In this document: piece after piece, positions 1 through 7,357 of the stretch
Layout of the letters: every line of letters begins with the position of its first letter
Numbering within the stretch: the stretch's first letter is position 1
Source: Gemmiger sp. An194
Lineage (GTDB): Bacteria > Bacillota > Clostridia > Oscillospirales > Ruminococcaceae
Length of the DNA stretch: 64,000 nucleotides
Direction: 5' to 3'
Assembly (NCBI RefSeq): GCF_002160145.1
Contig: NZ_NFKA01000018.1
Span: 1-64,000, forward strand
Translations under genes and position numbers: made by a program
Notes under the pieces: generated by a model
Database searches by the model: none
Seen by the model: the letters and a program-made list of their open reading frames with translations, nothing else
Told to the model about the DNA's origin: nothing

Positions 1-73
1 GGACTTGAACCCCCACGGTATCGCTACCACTAGAACCTGAATCTAGCGCGTCTGCCAATTCCGCCACATCCGC
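1..73 (-). tRNA. tRNA-Leu(CAG), 3' end cut by window edge
   Basis: On the minus strand the sequence starts GCGGATGTGGCGG and runs through a D-arm to an anticodon loop TTCAGGT closed by CTAGA/TCTAG, which gives anticodon CAG. A long variable arm follows, as in class II leucine tRNAs, and the T-loop begins at the window edge. The 3' acceptor strand lies outside the window. It sits downstream of tRNA-Gly and is probably co-transcribed with it. Confidence 0.93.
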
Positions 74-126
74 ATATGCTGTTGTTGCAGCCAGCAAGCC
101 GGAGCTCTTGCCCCTTGCCTGCTTTG

Positions 127-201
127 TGGAGCAGGTGATGGGAGTCGAACCCACGTCCTCAGCTTGGAAGGCTGATGTACTAGCCGTTGTACGACACCTG
201 C
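127..201 (-). tRNA. tRNA-Gly(TCC)
   Basis: The minus strand reads GCAGGTG at the 5' acceptor and CACCTGC followed by an encoded CCA at the 3' end. The anticodon loop CTTCCAA is closed by TCAGC/GCTGA, so the anticodon is TCC (glycine). The T-loop is GTTCGACTC-like. The gene is 75 nt long including CCA and lies 53 nt upstream of tRNA-Leu on the same strand. Confidence 0.95.
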
Positions 202-335
202 GCATCAGCTCTCTTGTGTCGGCTGCGAAATGTATTATAGCACGGTGTTTTGCAAAACGCAAGCCCTTTTTCAAAATATTTTTTAAAAATTTTTTCTGTT
301 TTTTCTCCGGGGCCCGGTGAGGGGCATAAGATATA

Positions 336-344
336 TGTTATAAT
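336..344 (+). promoter_or_regulatory. Extended -10 promoter of mntP
   Basis: TGTTATAAT is a perfect extended -10 element (TGN-TATAAT) with no clear -35. Transcription would start near 351, leaving a leader of about 70 nt. The leader contains a small hairpin (CCCGGCC/GGTCGGG, about 377-395) before the ribosome site GAGGGAG. Confidence 0.6.
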
Positions 345-423
345 TAATATTACTGTGCTTTTTGCAGGATACAAATCCCCGGCCGATGGTCGGGCAAATT
401 ATCTGCGAGGGAGTTTTTCTTTT

Positions 424-987
424 ATGAGTCTGATCGAGCTGTTTATTCTGGCAGTCGGCCTTTCCATGGATGCGTTCGCCGTTTCCATCTGCAAGGGCCT
501 GAGTCTTCCCTGCCTGAAGCCCCGTCATGCCGCCATCACCGGCCTGTACTTTGGCGGCTTCCAGGCGCTGATGCCTCTGATTGGCTACCTGCTGGGCACC
601 CAGTTCCAGCAATTCATCACCAATATTGACCACTGGATCGCCTTTGGTCTGCTGGTGTTCATCGGCGTGAATATGATCCGGGAATCCCGCTCGAAGCCGG
701 AGGAGCTGAACTGCCAGTTCAGTCCGGCGGCCATGCTCCCTCTGGCGGTGGCCACCAGCATCGACGCGCTGGCGGTGGGCGTGACCTTCGCGTTCCTGTC
801 GGTGGACATTGTGCCCGCTGTCAGCTTTATCGGCGTGACCACCTTCTGCCTGTCCGCCGTGGGCGTGGCCATCGGTCACCGGTTCGGCGCCCGCTACAAA
901 TCCCGTGCCGAGCTGGCCGGCGGCATCGTTCTGGTGCTGATGGGCTGCAAGATCCTGCTGGAGCATCTGGGCCTGCTGGCATTTTGA
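424..987 (+). CDS. mntP: Manganese efflux pump MntP family
   Basis: This 187-residue, very hydrophobic protein matches the MntP (YebN/DUF204) family, which exports Mn2+ across the inner membrane. Six membrane segments can be drawn. The N-terminal stretch [14 protein letters not shown] and the repeated stretch [13 protein letters not shown] carry the paired acidic residues in the two halves that are typical of the family. The frame is open further upstream (from 250), but ATG 424 is preceded by GAGGGAG and gives the usual family length. I looked for a yybP-ykoY manganese riboswitch in the short leader and could not fit one. It is followed by the Crp/Fnr regulator gene in the same direction, which has its own promoter. 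Confidence 0.9.
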   Translation: MSLIELFILAVGLSMDAFAVSICKGLSLPCLKPRHAAITGLYFGGFQALMPLIGYLLGTQFQQFITNIDHWIAFGLLVFIGVNMIRESRSKPEELNCQFSPAAMLPLAVATSIDALAVGVTFAFLSVDIVPAVSFIGVTTFCLSAVGVAIGHRFGARYKSRAELAGGIVLVLMGCKILLEHLGLLAF

Positions 988-996
988 GCCGCGGCG

Positions 997-1025
997 TTGC
1001 ATCCTTCCTCTTTTTGTGGCATAAT
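997..1025 (+). promoter_or_regulatory. Promoter of the Crp/Fnr regulator gene
   Basis: TTGCAT (997-1002), a 17-nt spacer and CATAAT (1020-1025), with TGG just before the -10 (extended -10). The predicted start of transcription is near 1032, just upstream of the palindrome at 1042-1056. Confidence 0.55.
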
Positions 1026-1041
1026 CGTTTTGTAATCCTTC

Positions 1042-1056
1042 TTGTCGTTTCGACAA
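1042..1056 (+). promoter_or_regulatory. Palindromic operator candidate upstream of Crp/Fnr gene
   Basis: TTGTCG-TTT-CGACAA is a perfect inverted repeat with 6-bp arms. It lies about 10-24 nt downstream of the predicted transcription start of the regulator gene, a position suited to autorepression. The centre has an odd number of bases, unlike the even-centred classical Crp/Fnr site, so the bound protein is not certain. Confidence 0.4.
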
Positions 1057-1083
1057 AATCTGTAACCCCAGGGAGGCCCGCCG

Positions 1084-1752
1084 ATGGAATTTTACGAATA
1101 TCTTCCCTTTTGGCCCAAGCTCACCCGTGAGCAGCAGCAGTACCTGACCCAGAACGTGACACTGCATCACGTGAGCAAGGGCGAGGTGGTGCGCAACGGC
1201 TCCGAGGACTGCGTGGGCCCGCTGATCGTGGTACACGGCCAGCTGCGGGGATACTCCTTCTCCGAGGAGGGGCGCGAGGTCACCCTGTACCGGCTGTTTG
1301 AACGGGATGTGTGCATTCTCTCGGCCTACTGCATGCTGAACAGCCTGCAGTTCGACATCTCGGTGCAGGCGGAAAAGGATTGCATCCTCTACCGCATCCC
1401 CGCACCGGTCTACAAAAAGCTGATGCAGGAATCCGCCCCGGTGGCCAACTACACCACCGAGCTGATCGCCAGCCGCTTTTCCGATGTGATGTGGCTGCTG
1501 GACCAGATTCTCTACAAGCATCTGGACAGCCGCCTGGCCGCCTTTCTGGTGGGCGAAGCCCAGCTGAACGACACCACCAAGCTTCGCCTGACCCATGAGG
1601 AGATCGCCCATCATCTGGGCAGCGCCCGGGAGGTGGTGACCCGGATGCTCAAATATTTCCAGACCGAAAAGATGGTGCTCATCGCCCGGGGCTGCATCAC
1701 CCTGCTGGACATGGACAAGCTGCGTGAGGTGGCGAAGGACAGTTTGCGCTGA
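1084..1752 (+). CDS. Crp/Fnr family transcriptional regulator
   Basis: A 222-residue protein with the Crp/Fnr layout. An N-terminal cyclic-nucleotide-binding-like beta barrel (about 15-115, with VVHGQLRGYSFSEEGRE) is followed by a dimer helix and a C-terminal winged helix-turn-helix (about 165-215) containing LTHEEIAHHLGSAREVVTRML, the family's DNA-recognition helix. I do not see the four-cysteine [4Fe-4S] pattern of E. coli FNR; cysteines are few and scattered. The effector is therefore unknown. GGGAGG sits 6 nt before the ATG. The gene lies between mntP and thioredoxin, and palindromes near its own promoter and the trxA promoter suggest these as targets (inference). Confidence 0.92.
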   Translation: MEFYEYLPFWPKLTREQQQYLTQNVTLHHVSKGEVVRNGSEDCVGPLIVVHGQLRGYSFSEEGREVTLYRLFERDVCILSAYCMLNSLQFDISVQAEKDCILYRIPAPVYKKLMQESAPVANYTTELIASRFSDVMWLLDQILYKHLDSRLAAFLVGEAQLNDTTKLRLTHEEIAHHLGSAREVVTRMLKYFQTEKMVLIARGCITLLDMDKLREVAKDSLR

Positions 1753-1773
1753 GGCCTCAAACCTTCACCGGTG

Positions 1774-1827
1774 TGGTATACTTAAGGTGATTACATCACG
1801 GATAACCGGCCCCGCCACTGATATACT
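1774..1827 (+). promoter_or_regulatory. trxA promoter region with Crp/Fnr-like inverted repeat
   Basis: GTGAT-TAC-ATCAC (1787-1799) is a perfect inverted repeat. Downstream, TGATATACT (1819-1827) is an extended -10, which puts transcription start near 1834 and the repeat centre at about -41, the class II activator position. A second extended -10, TGGTATACT (1774-1782), lies upstream, so the repeat could also block that one. The half-sites are one base closer than in a canonical Fnr site. Confidence 0.45.
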
Positions 1828-1893
1828 AAAGTCAATGGATGAATTGCTCTGCACTCACCTGCGGAGCCCTGAAATAAAAAGGAGTGTTATGAA

Positions 1894-2205
1894 ATGAGCG
1901 TTGTAACTGTAAATAAAGCAAACTTCGAGCAGGAGGTCCTGCAGAGCAATGTCCCCGTGCTGGTGGATTTCTGGGCGACCTGGTGCGGCCCCTGCCGTAT
2001 GATGGCCCCCATCGTGGATGAAGTGGCCGAGGAGAAGGCCGGTCAGGTGAAGGTCTGCAAGATCGACATCGACGAGAACCCCGAGCTGGCCATGCAGTTC
2101 GGCGTGATGAGCATCCCCACCCTGGTGGTGTTCAAGAACGGCGCCGTTGCCAACAAGAGCGTGGGCCTGAAGCCCAAGGCTGCTGTGGAAGAGCTGCTGA
2201 AATAA
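1894..2205 (+). CDS. trxA: Thioredoxin
   Basis: A 103-residue cytoplasmic thiol-disulfide oxidoreductase of standard length. The redox motif WCGPC is at residues 30-34, the buried Asp at 25 and the cis-proline loop SIPTLV near 75. It reduces protein disulfides with electrons from thioredoxin reductase, which is not in this window. AAGGAG lies before the ATG. It has its own regulated-looking promoter and is followed by a strong terminator, so it is monocistronic. Confidence 0.97.
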   Translation: MSVVTVNKANFEQEVLQSNVPVLVDFWATWCGPCRMMAPIVDEVAEEKAGQVKVCKIDIDENPELAMQFGVMSIPTLVVFKNGAVANKSVGLKPKAAVEELLK

Positions 2206-2215
2206 GCCGATTGTC

Positions 2216-2252
2216 GAAAGCCGCTGGTGAAAAACAACGGCTTTCTTTTTTT
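2216..2252 (+). terminator. Terminator of trxA
   Basis: GAAAGCCG pairs with CGGCTTTC across a 14-nt loop and is followed by seven T. Confidence 0.85.
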
Positions 2253-2261
2253 GTCTTCACC

Positions 2262-2301
2262 AAAAAGCGCCTGCCCGGTTCAAATCGCCGGGCAGGCGCT
2301 T
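2262..2301 (-). terminator. Terminator of the AI-2E-type transporter gene
   Basis: GCGCCTGCCCGG and CCGGGCAGGCGC form a 12-bp stem. Read on the minus strand it is followed by TTTTT. Confidence 0.85.
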
Positions 2302-2316
2302 TTACTGTTTGCGGAT

Positions 2317-3516
2317 TTACTTTTTCTTCGCAGTCTTCGGCGGCTGGGCCGGGGCCTTTTTTGCGGGAGCCGCCGGGGCCAGCATATACTTTGCCTTTTC
2401 CACGCCGCGGCTGCGCAGGCGCTCCCGGGTGGCGGTGCGCAGAAGGCTGTAAAGCACCGAGCACAGCGGGATCATCACCAGCATGCCAACCACGCCGAAC
2501 ATGCTGCCGCCCAGCGTAACGCCGGTGAGCACCCACACCGAAGGCAGGCCCACCGAGCTGCCCACCACACGGGGGTAGATCAGGTTACCCTCGATCTGCT
2601 GGATCACCAGGAACAGGATCACGAACACCACAGCCTGCGTGGGGTTCTGGATCAGAATCAGGAATGCGCCCACGAAGCAGCCGATAAAGGCACCGAATAC
2701 CGGAATCAGCGCGGTGACCGCCACCAGCACACTGACCAGCAGCACATAAGGCATGCGGAACAGCAGCATACCCACCGCGAACAGCGCGCCCAGGATGCAT
2801 GCCTCCAGGCACTGACCGGACAGGAAATTCGAGAAGGTCTTGTTGGCTAGGCGAAGCACCTCCAGCACCTTTTCCGCATGCTCCGGCCGCATCCAGGCAA
2901 ACAGGAGCATCCGGCCCTGGCGGCCCAGCGTCTCCTTCTGGAAGAGCAGGTAGATGGCGAAAATGAAGGCAATGAAGAAGTTCACAAAGCCCGAGATGAT
3001 GCCGGTGGCGGCGGTAACCGTGTTGCCCACCAGAGCAAGGCCGCCGTTCTTCAGCCAGTCCATCACCTGCTGGGTCACGTTGCGCAGATTCAGGTTCCCG
3101 GCATCGCTCAGCCAGTCCGCTAACTCAGGGTAGCGGATCATCAGCTCGTTAGCCCACTCCTGCGCCTGTGCCCAGAAGGCGGGCATCCGGGCAGCAATGG
3201 TCTGCACGGTGTTCTGCAGCTGCGGCAGCACCAGCAGCGACACCACCATGACCACGCCGATCACTCCGGCCAGCGTGATCACCAGCGAGATGCCCCGGTG
3301 GGCCCTTTGCAGCTTCTGGGGCAGATGGGTCTCGATGGCGCGCATGGGCACATTCAGAATAAAGGCCATGGCTGCGCCAATCAAAAAGGGCATGAGCAGC
3401 CCGGCCACCGTGCCCAGAAAACCGCCTACACGGTCCATATTCTGCAAGCCCCAGTAAAGCAGGATGCAGAAGGTGGCAATGCCCAGTACATTGCGTAAAA
3501 AGGTTTTGTTTTCCAT
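2317..3516 (-). CDS. AI-2E family transporter (PerM/UPF0118)
   Basis: A 399-residue polytopic membrane protein with about eight membrane segments. The family hallmark is in the C-terminal half: the segment around IPVFGAFIGCFVGAFLIL, followed by QQIEGNLIYPRVVGSSVGL. The family includes the AI-2 exporter TqsA, Na+/H+ antiporters and proteins of unknown cargo, so the substrate cannot be named. The last 25 residues are rich in Lys, Pro and Ala (PAAPAKKAPAQPPKTAKKK), a cytoplasmic basic tail. AGGAG precedes the ATG. It is the last gene of a leftward series, about 110 nt after the lysozyme gene, and ends at a strong terminator. Confidence 0.88.
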   Translation of the reverse strand: MENKTFLRNVLGIATFCILLYWGLQNMDRVGGFLGTVAGLLMPFLIGAAMAFILNVPMRAIETHLPQKLQRAHRGISLVITLAGVIGVVMVVSLLVLPQLQNTVQTIAARMPAFWAQAQEWANELMIRYPELADWLSDAGNLNLRNVTQQVMDWLKNGGLALVGNTVTAATGIISGFVNFFIAFIFAIYLLFQKETLGRQGRMLLFAWMRPEHAEKVLEVLRLANKTFSNFLSGQCLEACILGALFAVGMLLFRMPYVLLVSVLVAVTALIPVFGAFIGCFVGAFLILIQNPTQAVVFVILFLVIQQIEGNLIYPRVVGSSVGLPSVWVLTGVTLGGSMFGVVGMLVMIPLCSVLYSLLRTATRERLRSRGVEKAKYMLAPAAPAKKAPAQPPKTAKKK

Positions 3517-3626
3517 ATGGTTCTCCTAAACAGCGGATCATTTTTTGTTCCATATCCGGGGCAGCCTGCTTGTGGGCTGCTCCGGCATCGCCTTAACGAT
3601 AGCATGTTTTGCCCGGTGATGCAACC

Positions 3627-4358
3627 TTATTCCTCGGCCAGGATCAGCGCGATCCGGTCCAGCTTATCCTGCGCGGCACGCCAGAGCTGGTAGTAATCGT
3701 CCTCCGGCTGAGTGGGGTCCACTTTCGGCAGATAGCCGTTCTTACCCGCCGCCCGGATCAGCGGCAGATAATCCTTATAGCTGTAGTTCAGGTCCACGTT
3801 GCCGCTCACGCCGCTCACCTGGCCCACCGAGGAGTACTGCCAGACCCCATAGTTTCCGCCACACCCCACATAGCCCCGGTAGTCAGCCACCCACAGGGGA
3901 TAGGCCGCCAGCTGCTGGGTGTTGACATAGCGGCGCAGGAATTCGGTGTAGCTGTAATACCCCGGGAACCAGCCCTTCTGGTCCAGTATATCCATGGAAA
4001 ACTGGATCAGCCAGGTCACCGCGTCCCGTCCCAGGCTGGCCAGCGAAGCATCCTCCACGTCCACGTAGACGGGATATTCCAGCCGGTGGCCCTCCAGAGC
4101 CTTCAAAAACACATCCAGCTCCCGGATGACCTCACTCTCGGTTTTGGCATAGGTGTAGAAATAGGCCCCCACCCGCAGCCCGGCGGCATGCGCTCCCTGC
4201 ACGTTGCGGGTGAAATAGGGGTCCACATAGGGCCCGCTCTGGTTGCTGGAGCCCACCCGGACGATGGCGAACTCCTTGCCCGCCGCAGCCACGGCGGACC
4301 AGTCCACCACGCCCTGATAACGGGATACGTCGATCCCTTCCTGAAATACGGTCATCAT
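3627..4358 (-). CDS. Glycoside hydrolase family 25 lysozyme (muramidase)
   Basis: A 243-residue protein that is almost entirely a GH25 catalytic domain, which cuts the MurNAc-GlcNAc bond in peptidoglycan. GIDVSRYQG near the N-terminus carries the first conserved Asp (D10), and YVDVED carries the DxE catalytic pair (D100, E102). The later VWQYSS and NVDLNY are also typical. There is no signal peptide and no cell-wall-binding repeat, unusual for a secreted autolysin, so it may be exported by another route or be a domesticated phage lysin. GGAGGGG precedes two adjacent ATG codons, and the first was chosen. It lies 54 nt after the SDR gene. Confidence 0.9.
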   Translation of the reverse strand: MMTVFQEGIDVSRYQGVVDWSAVAAAGKEFAIVRVGSSNQSGPYVDPYFTRNVQGAHAAGLRVGAYFYTYAKTESEVIRELDVFLKALEGHRLEYPVYVDVEDASLASLGRDAVTWLIQFSMDILDQKGWFPGYYSYTEFLRRYVNTQQLAAYPLWVADYRGYVGCGGNYGVWQYSSVGQVSGVSGNVDLNYSYKDYLPLIRAAGKNGYLPKVDPTQPEDDYYQLWRAAQDKLDRIALILAEE

Positions 4359-4412
4359 GCTCCCCTCCTTGCCCGCATTGTATGCGGCGGAAAGGGAAAG
4401 CGTTCCGGCAGC

Positions 4413-5141
4413 TTACACCACCAGACCGCCGTTCACGCCCAGCACCTGCCCGGTGATGTAGTCCGCGTCGTCGCTGGCCAGAAACAGGATGGCCTTTGCC
4501 ACCTGCTCCGGGCTGCCCAGACTGCCCAGCGGGGTCTCCTCCGCCAGAGCAGCCTTGTCCTCGGCGGAAAAGGCCGCCATCATGTCGGTCTCGATCACGC
4601 CGGGGGCCACGCAGTTCACCGTGATGCCGCTGGGGCCTTCTTCTTTGGCCAGCGCCCGCGTCAGGCCGATCAGCCCCGCCTTGGCGGCGGAATAGGCCAC
4701 TTCACAGCTGCCGCCCACCTGGCCCCACATGGAGCTCACGGTCACAATGCGTCCCCACTTCTGATGCAGCATGTGGGGCAGCGCGCACTGGCAGCAATGG
4801 AAGGCCCCACTCAGATGCACATCCAGCATCCGCTGCCAGGCGGCGGGGGTCACATCGGTGAAGAGCTCCTGCCGGGCAATGCCCGCATTGCAGACCAGCA
4901 CATCCACCCCGCCGAAGGCTTCCTCCACCTGCCGGAACATGGCCTCCACCTGAGCCCGGTCGGCCACATCCGCCTGCACCGGCAGCATCCGGTCCGGCCA
5001 CTGGGCCGCCAGGGCCTCAGCCTCAGCCTTGCTGGCGTTATAGTTGACGGCCACCCGGTATCCGGCATTGGCGAAGGCCCGGGCCACCGCCGCACCGATG
5101 CCCCGGCTCGCCCCGGTGACCAGCACTGTTTTCTCTCTCAT
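4413..5141 (-). CDS. fabG: SDR-family 3-oxoacyl-ACP reductase-like protein
   Basis: A 242-residue classical short-chain dehydrogenase. It has the Rossmann motif TGASRGIG (about 9-16), CNAGIA, the active-site serine in VSSMWG and the YSAAK (YxxxK) catalytic pair. The C-terminal TGQVLGVNGG is typical of FabG, the NADPH-dependent beta-ketoacyl-ACP reductase of fatty acid synthesis. No other fab genes are near, so it could be a specialised SDR; FabG is the best label. The reading frame is open further upstream, but ATG 5141 overlaps the tadA stop codon (ATGA) and has GGGAGG before it, which shows translational coupling. Confidence 0.82.
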   Translation of the reverse strand: MREKTVLVTGASRGIGAAVARAFANAGYRVAVNYNASKAEAEALAAQWPDRMLPVQADVADRAQVEAMFRQVEEAFGGVDVLVCNAGIARQELFTDVTPAAWQRMLDVHLSGAFHCCQCALPHMLHQKWGRIVTVSSMWGQVGGSCEVAYSAAKAGLIGLTRALAKEEGPSGITVNCVAPGVIETDMMAAFSAEDKAALAEETPLGSLGSPEQVAKAILFLASDDADYITGQVLGVNGGLVV

Positions 5142-5608
5142 TTTCCCTTTTTCTCCTCCCGTTTGCGCCGCAGCATGGCAAAAAACTCCTGAAGCAGGGC
5201 GGCGGCCTCCTGCTCCTGCAGACCGCTCTCGATCACCGGATGGTGATTGAACGGATAGGCGAACAGGTCCACCAGCGAGCCGCAGCAGCCCGCCTTGGTA
5301 TCCTTTGCGCCGTAGACCACCCGTTTGATGCGGCTGTTGATGATGGCGCCGCTGCACATGGGGCAGGGCTCCAGCGTAACAAACAGCTCGCACTGCCACA
5401 GCCGCCAGCCGCCCAGCTTTTTGCAGGCCGCGTCGATGGCCAGCAGCTCGGCGTGGTGCAGAGCGTTCTTCTCGGTCTCTCGGGTGTTATGGGCCAGGGC
5501 GATGGGCTCGCCGTCCTTGGCCACCACCGCTCCCACCGGCACCTCGCCCAGAGCGGCGGCTTTTTTGGCTTCCTCCAGGGCCAGGCCCATCAGTTCTTCG
5601 TCGGTCAT
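5138..5608 (-). CDS. tadA: tRNA-specific adenosine deaminase
   Basis: A 156-residue zinc deaminase that converts A34 to inosine in tRNA-Arg(ACG). The active-site HAE motif is at 52-54 (proton-shuttling Glu 54) and the zinc cysteines are in PCPMC (81-85). The tail is very basic (LRRKREEKKGK). ATG 5608 has AAAGGAG at good spacing and gives the normal family length; the open frame further upstream is not used. It overlaps the SDR gene by 4 nt and lies 22 nt after the CPBP protease gene, so the three are probably one transcript. Confidence 0.95.
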   Translation of the reverse strand: MTDEELMGLALEEAKKAAALGEVPVGAVVAKDGEPIALAHNTRETEKNALHHAELLAIDAACKKLGGWRLWQCELFVTLEPCPMCSGAIINSRIKRVVYGAKDTKAGCCGSLVDLFAYPFNHHPVIESGLQEQEAAALLQEFFAMLRRKREEKKGK

Positions 5609-5630
5609 TGGGTTTCTCCTTTGTGAAAGA

Positions 5631-6491
5631 TCATGTAAATGTGGCGTGCAGCATCTGCACCGCCAGCAGCACCGCTGCCAGGACATAGCCGGGGCAGCGA
5701 GCAAGGGCTCCCGCTCCTGTGCCGTGCAGGCGGGGCGGAAGCTTGGGCCTTGCCGCCCAAACCGCCAGCACGGCGGCGGGCAGGCCGAACAGCAGCAGCG
5801 GCTGCACCCAGGCAGGGCCCGCGCCGGTCTGGCCCAGCAAAGCCAAAGTATTGTTATAAAGATGAAAGACCATGCCTGGCCAGAGGCTGCCGCTGGTTTC
5901 GGCGCAAAGGCCCAGCGCCAGCCCGGAAAGCAGCGCCGAAAAACAGACCGGTGCCTCGCCGTGCAGCAGCGCGAACAGCACTGCCTGGCCCCATATCGCC
6001 GCCCGGCCGCCCCAGGGGCGCAGGTAGCCCTGCATCAGCCCTCGGAAGAGCAGCTCCTCGCCCACCGCCGGGACAAGCGCCAGCCGCAGCCACAGCAGCC
6101 CGGCCGGGGCGTCTGCCAGCTGTGCACCGGCGGCTTCTCCCAGCACGGCACGCAGGCCGGTGCTGGCAAGATTGCCCGCCATGGTGAGCGCCCAGAACGC
6201 GAGAAACAACGCCGGGAACAGCCCTCGCCGGGGCCGTTTGAGAAGCACCGGGTCCCCGGGCGGACTTGCCAGCGCCACCAGCAGCGGAGCCGCCAGGGCC
6301 AGCAGATTTTTGCCCAGCGCCACCAGCTCGCCCACCATTGGGGACAGACTGTCCACCGACGGGCCCAGCAGCCCGCTCAGGGCGGAGTCTGCCGCCAGAT
6401 AGACCAGCGCGGCCAGACCGCACAGGGCGGCGGCCCGCTGCAATTCCGGCGGCAATGGCTCTGTTGTTTGTTTGGAAAGCGTCCGTTTCAT
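5631..6491 (-). CDS. CPBP family intramembrane glutamic endopeptidase
   Basis: A 286-residue multi-pass membrane protein of the CPBP/Abi (CAAX protease) family. The three conserved motifs are present: EELLFR (E145, E146, R150), FALLH (F173, H177) and HLYNN (H210, N214). Relatives process prenylated proteins or bacteriocin and quorum peptides, but the substrate here is unknown. The gene begins 6 nt after the stop of the DUF308 gene with only a weak ribosome site, so its translation is probably coupled. It belongs to the leftward cluster with tadA and the SDR gene. Confidence 0.88.
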   Translation of the reverse strand: MKRTLSKQTTEPLPPELQRAAALCGLAALVYLAADSALSGLLGPSVDSLSPMVGELVALGKNLLALAAPLLVALASPPGDPVLLKRPRRGLFPALFLAFWALTMAGNLASTGLRAVLGEAAGAQLADAPAGLLWLRLALVPAVGEELLFRGLMQGYLRPWGGRAAIWGQAVLFALLHGEAPVCFSALLSGLALGLCAETSGSLWPGMVFHLYNNTLALLGQTGAGPAWVQPLLLFGLPAAVLAVWAARPKLPPRLHGTGAGALARCPGYVLAAVLLAVQMLHATFT

Positions 6492-6497
6492 GCCGCT

Positions 6498-7142
6498 TTA
6501 ACGCTTGTCATCCAGATCGCGCCAGTCCGCCTCCACGATGTCCGCGTCATCAAAGGCGGGGTCACCCAGCATCTCCTGCATCTGATCGGCCATATCCCGG
6601 GCGGTCTTTTCCAGCCCCTTCAGCTGGATCGCGGCCCAGATGTACCCGACCAGATTCAATGCGCCCTCCACCATCAGGATCACGCCGATAGCCATAACCA
6701 GCAGCTCCACAGTGCCAAACGGATTCCACAGCATCACCGCGCCCAGCACCACGCTGACCAGCGCCAGAATCAGCAGGCTCCACCAGCGGTCGTAGCCCGC
6801 GGCCCGCAGCTCAAAGGCGCTCTGCACCCGCATTACGCCGTCCATGATGACGAACAGACCCACCAGAATGGGCAGGATAGACACCACGGTCTGGGGCCGA
6901 ATCAGCAAAAAGATGCCCAGAGCCACCGCAGCCGCGCCGAACAGCCAGCCGAAGTAGCTGAAGAAGCCCCGCACTTCTGCCTTCAAAAAGCTGTAGATGC
7001 TGCCCATGCCCTTCATCAGGATCACCAGGCCGAACAGCCCGCACACCACCCGAAGGGATGCCTCGGGCCAAAGCAGCAGTGCCAGGCCCACCAGAATAAA
7101 AGCCACCGACGAGATGGGAAAGGTCTTGCGGAAATTTTTCAT
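6498..7142 (-). CDS. DUF308 (HdeD-like) membrane protein
   Basis: A 214-residue protein with six hydrophobic segments in three repeated pairs (about 10-160), the layout of the HdeD/DUF308 family. E. coli HdeD is linked to acid resistance, but no activity is known for most members. The last 40 residues form a charged cytoplasmic tail (DDADIVEADWRDLDDK). It is the first gene of the leftward cluster and has an extended -10 promoter about 70 nt upstream. Confidence 0.8.
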   Translation of the reverse strand: MKNFRKTFPISSVAFILVGLALLLWPEASLRVVCGLFGLVILMKGMGSIYSFLKAEVRGFFSYFGWLFGAAAVALGIFLLIRPQTVVSILPILVGLFVIMDGVMRVQSAFELRAAGYDRWWSLLILALVSVVLGAVMLWNPFGTVELLVMAIGVILMVEGALNLVGYIWAAIQLKGLEKTARDMADQMQEMLGDPAFDDADIVEADWRDLDDKR

Positions 7143-7211
7143 GGCAAATTCCTCATTTCATTCGGACGCATCCTGTGCAAGGCGCGTCACTGGTTGATAC
7201 TTATTTTGATT

Positions 7212-7220
7212 ATTATACCA
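7212..7220 (-). promoter_or_regulatory. Extended -10 promoter of the leftward cluster
   Basis: On the minus strand TGGTATAAT is an extended -10 element about 70 nt upstream of the DUF308 start codon. No good -35 is seen. It is divergent from the decarboxylase promoter at 7267-7295. Confidence 0.55.
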
Positions 7221-7266
7221 TAAAACTGACCGGTTTCCTGTTGCCGCGCACACTTCACTTCTTTTT

Positions 7267-7295
7267 TTGCGCCGCCGGGGCAAGTGTGCTATGAT
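7267..7295 (+). promoter_or_regulatory. Promoter of the decarboxylase gene
   Basis: TTGCGC, a 17-nt spacer and TATGAT, with TGC directly before the -10. The leader of about 55 nt contains GCGGGG and CCCCGC arms that can pair before the AAAGGAG ribosome site. Confidence 0.5.
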
Positions 7296-7357
7296 AAAGT
7301 GGAAAAAACGCGGGGTCTTCCCACCGGAAACGCCCCGCTTCAAAGGAGTATTTCCGC

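Noticed and set aside
351-423. Possible yybP-ykoY manganese riboswitch before mntP
   Set aside because: The leader is only about 70 nt and holds one small hairpin. The paired junction and conserved loop sequences of that riboswitch could not be found.
283-1614. Long minus-strand open frame (443 codons) across mntP and the Crp/Fnr gene
   Set aside because: It is the antisense of two clear genes, has a His/Gln/Gly-rich composition with no family pattern, and is explained by high GC at third codon positions. The same applies to other long reverse frames such as 3609-5192, 9084-10622, 10969-12426 and 16266-18362.
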